A model generated the notes under the pieces. The model saw only the letters and a program-made list of their open reading frames with translations, was not told where the DNA came from and made no database searches. This document shows positions 34,965 through 43,560 of a stretch of 64,000 bases of DNA, piece by piece. A program made the position numbers and the translations under genes. Source of the DNA: JBGAJN01 sp044224905 (GTDB taxonomy: Bacteria > Verrucomicrobiota > Verrucomicrobiia > Limisphaerales > JBGAJN01); contig JBGAJN010000001.1 in the NCBI GenBank assembly GCA_044224905.1, forward strand, positions 1,922,001 to 1,986,000. The letters run 5' to 3'. Positions within the stretch are counted from its first letter, which is position 1, and each line of letters starts with the position of its first letter.

Positions 34965-37900
34965 TCACTCCGTGTTCGGATTGCGCTGAAACTGCACGTC
35001 GGGCGCATTCGCGGGCGCCCACTTCGCGGCTTCGGGCAGATGCACGAGGGCGAAGGAGGTGAGGAACGGATAATTGCAGACGCAGCCGTGCGCGAAGTTG
35101 GGCGAGTTGAGCAGGCCGCCGGCGGGAATCATGCCGTTCGAGCAGCCGGTGCGCGTGCTCGAAAGATACGTGCGCTTCTGCGTCGAGAGGTCGAGCACGC
35201 ACGCGAGCGCGCTGCGGAAGGTCACGAGCGCGTCGCTGCCGACCACACGGTTGCAGCCGGTGCCGCGTCCGCCGATTTGCTTCACGCCCGCGGCCTGGCC
35301 GGTGCGCACGTCGAGCACATCCTGGTTGTCCACGATGAGCAAATCGCTCGTCACGGTGGGCGGCTCGAAACGCACCAGCGCACTGATGGTCGCCTCCATT
35401 GCCCGGTGCCAAAGCGGCTTCCCCGTGGCGTCGAAGGCGAAATACTGGTGCCGGTCAACGACGGCGACGATGACACGGTGCGCGGCGTTCCACGCGAGCA
35501 CGGGCTTGAGCGCGTTGTCGGCAAAGATGCCAGCCCAAGTGTTCTTGCCGATGCGAGTATCCTGCGCGGCACGCGCGGGCGCGGCGAGCGGCGCTGTCCA
35601 CACGGCGCGGCCGTCGGCGGCGTTCAGCACGGTGAGCTTGGAGTCAAACTTGCCCGCCGCATCCGGCTTGGCCGCGCGCGACACGGCGTAATCCACCGCG
35701 AAGACCCGTCCCTCGCCCAGCGCGAAGGCGACGCGGTCCAGCGCGCCCGCGCGACGCCAGCGCACCGCGCCGGTGTGGCGGTCGAGCGCGACCAGCCATT
35801 TTCCCGCCGCGACGAACAGCGTGCCATCGAGCACGCGCACCTCGTCCCACAGCGCCTTCGCGTCCGCGCCGAATTCCTTTTCCGGCAGCGCGAGGGTGGC
35901 GAGGATTTTTCCCGTGCACGTGTCGAGCACCTGCGCGTCAGCATCGCGGAAGACGTAGAGCTGGTCCGGCGTGGCGATGACGTTCTGGTCGGCGGGCCGC
36001 GAAAACATCCGGTGGTCGCTCTCGCGGCGCTCTGCTTTCGCCGAGGGTGGCACGGTCGTCTTCCATAGGTGCCGGCCGGTGAAGGCGTCCACGGCGTCCA
36101 CGACATTGCCCGCGAGCAGGAACATGCGGCCCGCGCTGATGACGGGATACGGGTTGCGGTTGTGCTGATACTCCCACGCGGGCGTGAAGTGGCGGTCAAT
36201 GCCGCCGCTATACCAAAGCAGCGCGAACGGCGGCACAGCGAGCTTGTCGGCGGAGGCGAAGGTGTTGCCCGCGCTGGCGGTCTCGTGCGTCCAGTCATCC
36301 GCGCCGGTGGGTGCGGCGACGCGCGCGATGCGCGTCCACTGGCCGCGCTCGGAGGCAAAAGTGAAACCGCCCAGTGTCTTCGCGTGCGCTTCGGCAGCTT
36401 CGCGCAACTTGGGCCGCAACGGAATCAACGCCTGGCCGGAGAACGGTCGCAGTGCGTCCAGCGCGACGGTGCTCCACGCGCGTGCGCCTTCGCCCAAATC
36501 CTCCGATGCCACGACCTCGGCGAAATACGGCGGCAACCGCAGCGTCGCAGAACCGGCGATGACTTGCGCGCGGCCGCCGGGCAGGCCCGCCGCGGCAAAC
36601 TCAGCGCGCGCCTTGGCAGCGAGCGCCGCGTCCGCTTCGACGACGATGACATTGAGCGCGGACTGCCGCACGAGTTCGCGCGCGAGACCGCCGGAGTTCC
36701 AGCCGAGCACGAGCGCGTTGCCTTGCGCGGACGGAGCGCTGTTCAGCAGGCCGGCCACGCGGTCTTTCCAAGGCGCATCGGATGGAAGTTCCACCGGCTT
36801 CTCCGCCAGCAGCGGTGCCGCGCCGGCGTCCGCGCCGTAGCAATACAGCGCGCCCTTGTCCGTGGTCACAATGAGCCGTCCGCCGGCCGCGATGACGCCG
36901 ACGGGATAACCGTCCACCTTCGCCTCCCACGCGATGGCCGGCTTTCCGCCCGCCGTAGGAATGGCAATGGCGGCGATTTTGTTTTCGCACGCGGCGTAGA
37001 GCCGGTCGCCCGCTGCGATGCGCACTGTGAGCGGCGCGGCGAGTTCCCACAGCTTCGGAAAGCGCATGCGGCGCTCCAATGCGGCGCCCTTGCGGCCCTC
37101 GCTGAGATTGATTTCCCATGAAGCGTCGCGCAGATCGTAGGCGCAGATTTTTGCGTAGCCCGGCGGGCGTGCGCGTGTGTTGCCGCGTTCGACGACGCTG
37201 TCCTTCTCACTGACGTGTTCGCTGCGGAACATCAGCGTGTCCGTGAACACAGGCAGGTCCACGTCGCCAATTTCGTGCCGTGTGCTCGCTCCCGGCGTGT
37301 GAGCAACGGGCCGCGCGGCGACCTGCGCGGCCTGGTTGGGCGCGAGGCCAAACTTCGCGCCCGGAAACGCGCCGATGGTGGGTGCGCGCGGATCGAACAG
37401 CACCATGCGCACGCCGTTCTCGACCTTCACGCGCACGAGCTTCTTCGCAATCAAGCCCTCCACCCACTGCGATGTCTGGCCACAGAGCTTCGCGAAGTCC
37501 GCGATCGTGAGTGGGCCGGTGGGAAGTTTTTCCAGCGCCGCCGCGCTCGTGCCGTAGAGCGAGCCGCCTTGGAACCAGAAGTCCCCGTTGCCCCCCACAG
37601 CCCAGGCGCCGCGCGGTGTCTGCGAGCTTTTGCCGTAAAACGAATTGTAAGGGTCGAGCTTGCCCGTCGCCGGATGGAGGAACGCCGCGATGGCGCGCCC
37701 GCTCGGCAGCGCAACCTTGCCGCCCAGCAGCGCGAGATAACCGTGCGGCGGCAGACCGAGGTCGGCAAGCTTCCCGTGCTCCTCGAGGCCGTTGTCAATC
37801 TGGCTGATGTCTGCGTTGCGCCACTTCACCGCGCCCGTCATTGCATCCACCGCGACCGCGAACACGCCCTCGCTCGGCCACACGCCGCAGCCGAAATACA

Positions 37901-38456
37901 CCACACCATCCGCGAACACCGGCCCGCCCCGCGCGGGCCAGCGCGAGCACAGGCGGTCATTGACGAGCATCCGGAAATCCGCGCGGTCCGCCGGCGCGCC
38001 GCGAGTTTTCCATTTCAGCGAACCGTTCGCCGCATCCACGCAGTAGAGGTGCCCGTCGTCGGACACGAACCACACCCGCCCGCCGCTCACGACCGGCGCA
38101 AACCGCACCGGTCCCTCGGTCACGAAGCGCCACTTCACCGCGCCCGTCGCGAGGTCGAATGCCGTCACGTCATCGCTCACGTTCGACGGCAGGAACAACA
38201 CGCCGCCCGCCGCCACCGGCTCATACGATTGGTCCGCGCACAGCCGGAAATGATAATCGAACGCCGGGTCCGGCTTCGGCAGCGCCCGCGACCATTGCAG
38301 CTTCAACTCCTGCGGCAACGCCTGCTTCACCGCGCCCGAGCGGCTCGCGTCGGCGCGCCACGTGGGCCAGTCCTGCGCGTGTGCCGAGAGCGCCAGGGCG
38401 AGGAAAAGGAAGCGGGTGGTCTTGAACACGAGGTTTGAGATGGAGTTCGCTGTCAT
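34965..38456 (-). CDS. Large exported PQQ-type beta-propeller protein with inserted Rossmann-like domain
   Basis: A 1163-residue protein from MTANSISNLVFKTTR with a signal peptide ending at 'ALSAHA'. Two blocks of PQQ/BamB-like propeller blades are visible ('VAAGGVLFLPSNVSDDVTAF', 'GGRVWFVSDDGHLYCVDAAN', and near the end 'DRHTGAVRWRRAGALDRVAF'). Between them, about residues 565-700, lies a region reading like a SAM-methyltransferase Rossmann fold ('GNALVLGWNSGGLARELVRQ' then 'LNVIVVEADAALAAKARAEF'), with a Gly-poor first loop, so activity is doubtful. Protein-protein scaffolding or redox/quinone binding at the envelope is possible. It precedes the GH-like gene and probably shares its transcript. 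Confidence 0.75.
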   Translation of the reverse strand: MTANSISNLVFKTTRFLFLALALSAHAQDWPTWRADASRSGAVKQALPQELKLQWSRALPKPDPAFDYHFRLCADQSYEPVAAGGVLFLPSNVSDDVTAFDLATGAVKWRFVTEGPVRFAPVVSGGRVWFVSDDGHLYCVDAANGSLKWKTRGAPADRADFRMLVNDRLCSRWPARGGPVFADGVVYFGCGVWPSEGVFAVAVDAMTGAVKWRNADISQIDNGLEEHGKLADLGLPPHGYLALLGGKVALPSGRAIAAFLHPATGKLDPYNSFYGKSSQTPRGAWAVGGNGDFWFQGGSLYGTSAAALEKLPTGPLTIADFAKLCGQTSQWVEGLIAKKLVRVKVENGVRMVLFDPRAPTIGAFPGAKFGLAPNQAAQVAARPVAHTPGASTRHEIGDVDLPVFTDTLMFRSEHVSEKDSVVERGNTRARPPGYAKICAYDLRDASWEINLSEGRKGAALERRMRFPKLWELAAPLTVRIAAGDRLYAACENKIAAIAIPTAGGKPAIAWEAKVDGYPVGVIAAGGRLIVTTDKGALYCYGADAGAAPLLAEKPVELPSDAPWKDRVAGLLNSAPSAQGNALVLGWNSGGLARELVRQSALNVIVVEADAALAAKARAEFAAAGLPGGRAQVIAGSATLRLPPYFAEVVASEDLGEGARAWSTVALDALRPFSGQALIPLRPKLREAAEAHAKTLGGFTFASERGQWTRIARVAAPTGADDWTHETASAGNTFASADKLAVPPFALLWYSGGIDRHFTPAWEYQHNRNPYPVISAGRMFLLAGNVVDAVDAFTGRHLWKTTVPPSAKAERRESDHRMFSRPADQNVIATPDQLYVFRDADAQVLDTCTGKILATLALPEKEFGADAKALWDEVRVLDGTLFVAAGKWLVALDRHTGAVRWRRAGALDRVAFALGEGRVFAVDYAVSRAAKPDAAGKFDSKLTVLNAADGRAVWTAPLAAPARAAQDTRIGKNTWAGIFADNALKPVLAWNAAHRVIVAVVDRHQYFAFDATGKPLWHRAMEATISALVRFEPPTVTSDLLIVDNQDVLDVRTGQAAGVKQIGGRGTGCNRVVGSDALVTFRSALACVLDLSTQKRTYLSSTRTGCSNGMIPAGGLLNSPNFAHGCVCNYPFLTSFALVHLPEAAKWAPANAPDVQFQRNPNTE

Positions 38457-38466
38457 CAGGTTTCAT

Positions 38467-38547
38467 TCACGGTAGAAACGTGGCGCATGGAGTGAGGAAC
38501 AACAGGAAGGCGACCAAGCGTTTCACGAGAGGAGTCGGCGGTGACAT
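38467..38547 (-). CDS. Possible 26-codon leader or truncated gene start before the PQQ gene
   Basis: Reads MSPPTPLVKRLVAFLLFLTP and six more residues, a signal-peptide-like string, then stops 10 nt before the PQQ start. Its ATG sits in the shared upstream motif exactly where the sigma gene has its ATG. It could be a leader peptide or the stump of a deleted gene. No further evidence. Confidence 0.3.
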   Translation of the reverse strand: MSPPTPLVKRLVAFLLFLTPCATFLP

Positions 38548-38587
38548 GTCGGGAAGTTTATTCCAGATCAGGCAGCCTCGGTCACAT
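38542..38587 (-). promoter_or_regulatory. Upstream motif copy 2, before the PQQ/GH cluster
   Basis: On the - strand: ATGTGACC, then GCCTGATCTGGAAT, ending GACATGTCA. It matches the sequence before the sigma gene at about four of five positions over some 45 nt. It may place the PQQ and GH-like genes in the same sigma regulon. Confidence 0.55.
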
Positions 38588-38831
38588 TTATTGTTGGCGA
38601 AGTTTGAACCCGAACTCCATTTGTGAACCGCTAATCTTCGCTGATCCTCGCCATTGGTGGACGTTCCCAGCGCGTTGGCGGTTAAAAGACTGCCTCTGCG
38701 CTTTCCGACTCCGCGCCCTGGATTCGGGGAGATTGGCGCAGCTTGGCGGTTACCTCTTCGCAACTCTGATGGCATGGGGCAACCATGAAGACCGTTCTCA
38801 CCCGCACCCCATTCCTAAATTTCCACCCGCC

Positions 38832-39490
38832 TCACCCTCCAGTCCTCGCGGCGACCTTTGACGCGTGGCCGGATTCACCGGCACCAATGTCGCGTGACTG
38901 AAAATCCATTGGCACCGCTTTTGGCTTAGCTATCCCTGGTGGTGCAGCTTGCGATTCACCCGCAATCAACTTCGCCTCTTCCTCCACACTCCGTCCCTCG
39001 GGCAGCACTTCGCCCCGACGGAAAAGATCGGTCATCGTGTCACGGCTGATCGCGCCGGCCTGCCACGCGGTCACGATGGATTGGATCTCCGGAGCACTGA
39101 GCCCCTTGGTGCTGAAGTCGGTGTTCAGTTCCACGAGCACTTGCTCGTTGGTCACGTCATCCGGTGATTCCTCGGTCGAGTTCCACCAGTAAGCCCAGCG
39201 CAGGACTTGCGTGAGCGACGCGCTTACGCTGGTCGCCATGTTCGCCAGAATGCTGTTTTCGCCGCTCTGCCGGAGTTCGATGGCCTGCGATGTCTCGGCG
39301 ACTTTCTTCTGGCCTTCGAGCAGGCGCGAGCCGAGCACGGCGAGCAACTTCTCATCACGGTCCATCGCTCGCTCGAAGGTTTGCAAACCTTGGCCCGTGA
39401 ACTCCAAGAATCCAGCCGTCGCACCCGGCGTCTCCGTCACCCAGGCGGTGCTTGATCCAATGCGGAGGCTCGCGCTCTTGTCGAAGCCGC
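38832..39490 (-). pseudogene. Phage portal protein (DUF4055) C-terminal fragment
   Basis: The frame begins to look like protein at 'FDKSASLRIGSSTAWVTETP' and continues through 'TAGFLEFTGQGLQTFERAMD', 'LAVLGSRLLEGQKKVAETSQ', 'ELRQSGENSILANMATSVSA' to a normal end with 'RSVEEEAKLIAGESQAAPPG'. This is the C-terminal half of DUF4055-type portal proteins. The N-terminal half is gone: upstream DNA near 39480 reads instead as the N-terminus of an integrase in another frame, so this is a deletion junction. In a normal phage the portal gene immediately precedes scaffold and capsid genes; those are 13.5 kb further left. Confidence 0.78.
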
Positions 39491-39741
39491 TGACCCATGA
39501 CCTCCTGCCACGTCCGTGTCCCGAGCTTGGGATCGGCGGCGTTGAGATACACCCGCGCCAATCCCAGGGTGATGGCGGGCTGCCGGTCCGCCTCATTCAT
39601 CGCGTGAACCTTTTGGTCCGCCTCGGTGCGCACGCGCGTTTTAAGACTGACCGAATTGCCGGTGACCGAGTCGTAGGCGTAGTAGGTGCCCCAACTCCGT
39701 TTGAACTTCCGATACCGCTGCGACATATCCTGAGCCTTCAT
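39480..39741 (-). pseudogene. Truncated tyrosine-integrase N-terminus fused to portal remnant
   Basis: From MKAQDMSQRYRKFKRSW through 'YYAYDSVTGNSVSLKT' and 'ADRQPAITLGLARVYLNAAD' to 'LGTRTWQEVMGQ', homologous to the integrase fragment at 17920-18375. After about 87 codons the homology ends and the same DNA becomes portal sequence in a different frame. The start lies 160 nt from the tRNA-Cys 3'-end copy at 39902, the usual position for the integrase of an element at this site. Confidence 0.75.
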
Positions 39742-39834
39742 GTTGTAAGGATATGGCCGTTGGATTTCCCTCGCATCCGGGCAGTGGGCGAGTCCGCGAC
39801 GTGCCCGTGCCGGATAGTGAACGAGAGCTGAAAC

Positions 39835-39854
39835 CGTTGAAGAATTCGTTGAAG
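39835..39854. repeat. Paired direct repeat CGTTGAAG, right arm sites of the 18.5-39.9 kb element
   Basis: Two CGTTGAAG copies with starts 12 nt apart, the same unit and spacing as at 18703-18722 at the other end of this element. Confidence 0.65.
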
Positions 39855-39883
39855 ATTCTGCCCCGAGCCTCACCAAACCCCTA

Positions 39884-39894
39884 TAAACAAAGGC
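39884..39894 (-). repeat. Inverted repeat half TAAACAAAGGC (right end of 18.5-39.9 kb element)
   Basis: Reverse complement of 18616-18626. Possible end-binding site; modest evidence on length alone. Confidence 0.4.
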
Positions 39895-39901
39895 GATTTA
39901 G

Positions 39902-39932
39902 TTGGAGGCGAGGGTCGGAATCGAACCGACGA
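39902..39932 (-). mobile_element. Attachment site B: copy of tRNA-Cys 3' end
   Basis: 31 nt identical to the CCA end, acceptor 3' strand and complete T-arm of the intact tRNA-Cys (53379-53409), in the same orientation; identity stops in the variable-loop region. It is the far-end repeat of the element carrying the integrase that starts 97 nt away, and also the right end of the older element to its left. Confidence 0.88.
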
Positions 39933-40005
39933 TTCGATTCCGCTGGAGAAAGTGTTCAAAGCATAATAAAAATGGACTATTTGGACGCGCTTGACGCATT
40001 TAAAC

Positions 40006-40025
40006 GTTAGCAGTAAAGTTAGCAG
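40006..40025. repeat. Paired direct repeat GTTAGCAG, left arm sites of the 39.9-53.4 kb element
   Basis: GTTAGCAG twice, starts 12 nt apart, ending 3 nt before the integrase ATG. The same pair (starts 13 nt apart) stands at 53296-53316. Binding here by integrase would also block its own translation or transcription start (inference). Confidence 0.65.
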
Positions 40026-40028
40026 CAT

Positions 40029-41168
40029 ATGGCATCAGTTCATCGCCGTCCTGCTTCACCTTACTATCACGCCGCATTCCGTGGTCCTGACGGGCGGCTT
40101 GTGCTGCGTTCTACTAAACAAACTGGGCGATCAAAAGCATTAGCAATTGCGCTTGAATTTGAACGGGCTGCCAAGCTCGCGAAGCGGGGCGAACTTGTCG
40201 AGGCGCAAGCACGGGAAGTCTTGCGAGGCATCATGGCGCGTGCAGATGTTGGCGAAACAATTCACTCACCAAGCATCCGGCAGCACTTCAAGAATTGGTT
40301 AGCTACAAAGGAAGCGCGTCGCGCGGCGAGCACTGCTGTTCGATATGAGACTGTTGTAGACCTTTTCCTTGCCAGCCTTGGGAGACGCGCGGAAAAGCCC
40401 CTTACCGCCCTTGTTTCGCGGGATGTAGATACTTTTTTGGACGATCGTTTGAAAAAGGGCATGGCTCCGCGCACTGCAATTCTCGACGTGAAGATTATCC
40501 GAACCGCTTTGAACGCTGCGCGGAGAAGGGGATTAGTGACCGTTAATGCTGCTGAAGCGGTGGAGCTTCCAGACGTGGAAGGTGTGGAGCGTGGGACGTT
40601 TTCACCAACTGAAGTGAAAATGGCTGTCGACGCCGCTACAGGTGAATGGAAGACCTTGATCCTTCTGGCTTACTTTACTGGCGCGCGGCTTTCCGATTGT
40701 TGTCGCGCCGAATGGGAAGGTGTGGACTTGGCGAACGCTTCGTTCACCTACACTCAAGGTAAGACGGGCCGCAAACTGACTGTGCCGCTTCATCCTGACT
40801 TGCTTGCGCACTTGGAGGGCATTGCGAACGCGGATAAAGCCACCCCGTTTGTCATGCCGCATATGGCCAACTTGAAGTCTGGAGGTCGTCACGGCTTGAG
40901 CGAAGGATTTAAGCGCATCATGCGGAAGGCTGGGTTGGATATGCAGACCGTCGAGAGTGCTGGCGTTCGGCAACTTTCACGGCGAACGTTTCACGCTTTG
41001 CGCCACTCGTTCACTAGCGCGCTGGCGAACGCGGGTGTTGCTCCTGAAATTCGGATGAAACTGACCGGACATGCGAGCGCAGCCGTCCATCGCGGCTATA
41101 CTCACCACGAAATTGAAACGCTCCGCGACGCTATGGGAAAGCTTCCAGGGTTGAATGCCGCGAAGTGA
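40029..41168 (+). CDS. Tyrosine site-specific integrase
   Basis: A 379-residue protein starting MASVHRRPASPYYHAAF. It has an N-terminal arm-binding beta region, a SAM-like core-binding domain (about 75-180) and a complete catalytic domain. The catalytic set is R220 (FTGARLSD), K245 (TQGKTGRK), H322 and R325 (FHALRHS), H348 (LTGHAS) and nucleophile Y357 (HRGYTHHE). It is unrelated in its N-terminus to the two truncated integrases nearby. It lies 97 nt from attachment site B, so it is the recombinase expected to have inserted the 39.9-53.4 kb element into tRNA-Cys. It appears intact. Confidence 0.92.
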   Translation: MASVHRRPASPYYHAAFRGPDGRLVLRSTKQTGRSKALAIALEFERAAKLAKRGELVEAQAREVLRGIMARADVGETIHSPSIRQHFKNWLATKEARRAASTAVRYETVVDLFLASLGRRAEKPLTALVSRDVDTFLDDRLKKGMAPRTAILDVKIIRTALNAARRRGLVTVNAAEAVELPDVEGVERGTFSPTEVKMAVDAATGEWKTLILLAYFTGARLSDCCRAEWEGVDLANASFTYTQGKTGRKLTVPLHPDLLAHLEGIANADKATPFVMPHMANLKSGGRHGLSEGFKRIMRKAGLDMQTVESAGVRQLSRRTFHALRHSFTSALANAGVAPEIRMKLTGHASAAVHRGYTHHEIETLRDAMGKLPGLNAAK

Positions 41169-41513
41169 AAAATGGCTTTTAGAGACTGAGGTAACCATCA
41201 CGGAAGGAAGGTCGTTTGTTTTGCATTAGGTTGCACGAAGGCATGAGACGTGACGGTCAGCCCTCTCAGTTGAGAGATTCTGGTATCCCATCCGGAAACG
41301 TATCTGAACAATGGGTGGCACATTCATGGATTCCTCGAGGCACTAAATATTCTTGGCCTGTTGGAAACGTGCCCTCCACTTTCGCTGTCGGCTCTTAATA
41401 GAAAGATTAAGCCGCTTGTCGGGAACGAAGGGGCTCCATTTGCGGTTCCTTGTTGACAAGTAGCTTTTGTTGAGCGTGTTTCAGGTGAATCCGAGAAGTT
41501 GCCCGCATTAGTT
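41169..41513. other. Non-coding stretch after integrase
   Basis: No convincing gene on either strand and no clear hairpin terminator; more AT-rich than the flanks outside the element. Confidence 0.45.
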
Positions 41514-42134
41514 ATGAAATACATTAAATCTGCATGTGATCGTTGCCATGAATCGATTGAATTTCCCCGGCATGCCAAAGGGGAATACATCACTTGTCCT
41601 CACTGCAACGACGTAACAATTCTAAGAGTTTCTAAGAAGCGGAGGTTGGTTGTCGCGTCAATATGTGGTTTTGGTGCGTTAGCGCTAATTCTAACCGTTT
41701 GGGGTGAGATCAACGATTACATTCGGCGCTTGGAATACGAAAGGAACGTTGCGGAATTAGCCCGGAAATCTGCTCAAGAATTTAGGGTGATTGACCTCAA
41801 GTACATTGCTGATTTGGAGAAGCAGATTACGAGCCTTCACAATACTCTCAATCAGCGTGCTGAAAATGATTCCGCGAGCGTGTTGGCTGAGATGAAACGA
41901 GCCAATCGGATCGCTGAAGAACAAGCCTCTCTACAGAGAATGGCGCTAATTGAAAGTCAGCTTCAAAGCTCCAGAAAACAAGTAATGGAGATTCGGGCTC
42001 CTGCTACAATGCTGTCAATCCCGTCCCCCAGCCAATTTCAGCAACAACAAAATCTTGACACCATCGCGCGAGAACTAGAGCGAATTCGTCAAAACGGAGA
42101 GTTGAATCGCCTTCCATCAGCATTCCCACGATAG
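41514..42134 (+). CDS. Zinc-ribbon, single-pass membrane, coiled-coil protein of unknown function
   Basis: A 206-residue protein from MKYIKSACDRCHESIEF. A zinc-ribbon-like N-terminus (CDRCHE...CPHCND, about residues 8-35) is followed by a membrane helix ('LVVASICGFGALALILTVWG', about 45-68). A long coiled coil follows (about 75-170: 'KYIADLEKQITSLHNTLNQR', 'NRIAEEQASLQRMALIESQL'), then a Gln-rich end. No family recognised. It lies alone between the integrase and the next unknown gene as element cargo. Confidence 0.65.
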   Translation: MKYIKSACDRCHESIEFPRHAKGEYITCPHCNDVTILRVSKKRRLVVASICGFGALALILTVWGEINDYIRRLEYERNVAELARKSAQEFRVIDLKYIADLEKQITSLHNTLNQRAENDSASVLAEMKRANRIAEEQASLQRMALIESQLQSSRKQVMEIRAPATMLSIPSPSQFQQQQNLDTIARELERIRQNGELNRLPSAFPR

Positions 42135-42229
42135 ATCTTAAATGCCGATTCGCGGCCGTCATGACGCGTGCCCGTCGCGGCGAAGAAAAGTCCGCTTGAT
42201 GCGTCCCAAATAATTAGGAGTTATTCAAT

Positions 42230-43471
42230 TTGATCAAGTTAACCAACAAGATCGAAACGCGAAGACAGGCGCGCGCTAAAGATGAATTTCAAGATCTTTG
42301 GTGGTGGTTCAATTCGGCGAACCAAGAGCACATCCATGAATTCTCTGCGGCATGGGAAATACTCCGCCGCACCAAAGCCTACAAAGCTCTTCAGTTCCGG
42401 ATTCAAGAGGTTTGCGCGGGTGCGGAGGCTGACGTTTCGCGCGCTGGAAAAGTGGGATTGGACTTGCAAGCCATGCTACCTCAAGCCCCGCCCGCACCAC
42501 GGGAACTTCGCGAGATGGTTAGGCGCTGGCAAGTTATGGTCATGAACGGATGGAAGCATGATATGACTTATTTGGAAGTGATCGCGAATGCGGAAACATT
42601 GTGCGTTCGTGCCAACGGTAAGGATGTTCATATTCCTCCCGCCTGCGATTTCCGAAACGGCCTCCTGCCCGTAATCCTTCCGCGTCAAGTTGCCTCCAAG
42701 GGACACTCCGCACTATTTGTTACACTATGCGAATTCAAGGCGACTTCGAGGGGTGCCCGAAGAATTCATCCCATTGCGGGCAAGCCCTTGGTGGTGGGGA
42801 TGCTGAAGGAAATGATCCGCCACAATATGTTGTCGCGATTGCCAAAGGGGAAATTCGTTGCCGTCCAATTCCCATTGCTTCATCCGCCATCAGCTCTTAA
42901 ACCCTTGTTTAAATCGGAATTGGATTCACTCGAACGAAACAAGATTTGGGAAAAGCGCGGCGACTCTTCCGACGAATACTGTCGTCCCGAGATACTGCCC
43001 ATCGGCACTTTGAACTCTTGTGAAGCCATCGCATTGTTCCGAGCCGATCTACCTCGTAACGTCATTGAACGCGGGTTTCGCACACTCATTCGCCCGGAGC
43101 GGATTGAGCGAATCCTGCCAAAGATTCGCAAAAGATGGATTCGATGGGATTCGTCCGAACGCGCTCAATACTCCTCCCGCTGCTCACGAGTCGAACTCAA
43201 CAAAAGGGCCCGTGCCGCTTGGAAAATGACTGCCGACTATGGTCGGCTTGCCTGCGAAAGCCTGCGGCGCCCTCTTAGGCCCAAGGAGGATTTGGACAAT
43301 CTAGCTTGCGCGGACTGCGCTGAGTCGAAGATTGGGAAGCGCTGGCACTTACCCAGTTTGCTGCCAAACCCGTTGCGCCGCGACTCGGACCTGAATAAGC
43401 GGATAAAAACCGGAGTCAGCCTCGTTCGCTGCCAAGACGAATTATTTCTGCCGTTGCTGAATCTCCGTTAG
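42230..43471 (+). CDS. Unknown 413-residue cargo protein
   Basis: Starts at TTG (IKLTNKIETRRQARAKDEF); AGGAG ends 9 nt before it, which supports this unusual start. The first third is helical; the middle has beta-rich strings ('GLLPVILPRQVASKGHSALF', 'GKFVAVQFPLLHPPSALKPL'); and near residue 360 a 'CADCAESKIGKRWHLPS' segment could bind metal. No family recognised. It precedes the excisionase/primase genes of the element with a 65-nt gap. Confidence 0.6.
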   Translation: MIKLTNKIETRRQARAKDEFQDLWWWFNSANQEHIHEFSAAWEILRRTKAYKALQFRIQEVCAGAEADVSRAGKVGLDLQAMLPQAPPAPRELREMVRRWQVMVMNGWKHDMTYLEVIANAETLCVRANGKDVHIPPACDFRNGLLPVILPRQVASKGHSALFVTLCEFKATSRGARRIHPIAGKPLVVGMLKEMIRHNMLSRLPKGKFVAVQFPLLHPPSALKPLFKSELDSLERNKIWEKRGDSSDEYCRPEILPIGTLNSCEAIALFRADLPRNVIERGFRTLIRPERIERILPKIRKRWIRWDSSERAQYSSRCSRVELNKRARAAWKMTADYGRLACESLRRPLRPKEDLDNLACADCAESKIGKRWHLPSLLPNPLRRDSDLNKRIKTGVSLVRCQDELFLPLLNLR

Positions 43472-43560
43472 ATGCAATAGGACTGAACCCTCTTTATCGG
43501 TTCCAGAAACATCCTTCCACAAACTGACACATTGCCGTGTGTGGACCATCGTGGCTGCGT

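Larger units (their letters stand above)
39742..40028. other. Junction region between two integrated elements
   Basis: No gene. Contains the CGTTGAAG pair (39835-39854), the inverted-repeat half (39884-39894), attachment site B (39902-39932) and the first GTTAGCAG pair (40006-40025), the last touching the integrase start. Confidence 0.6.
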
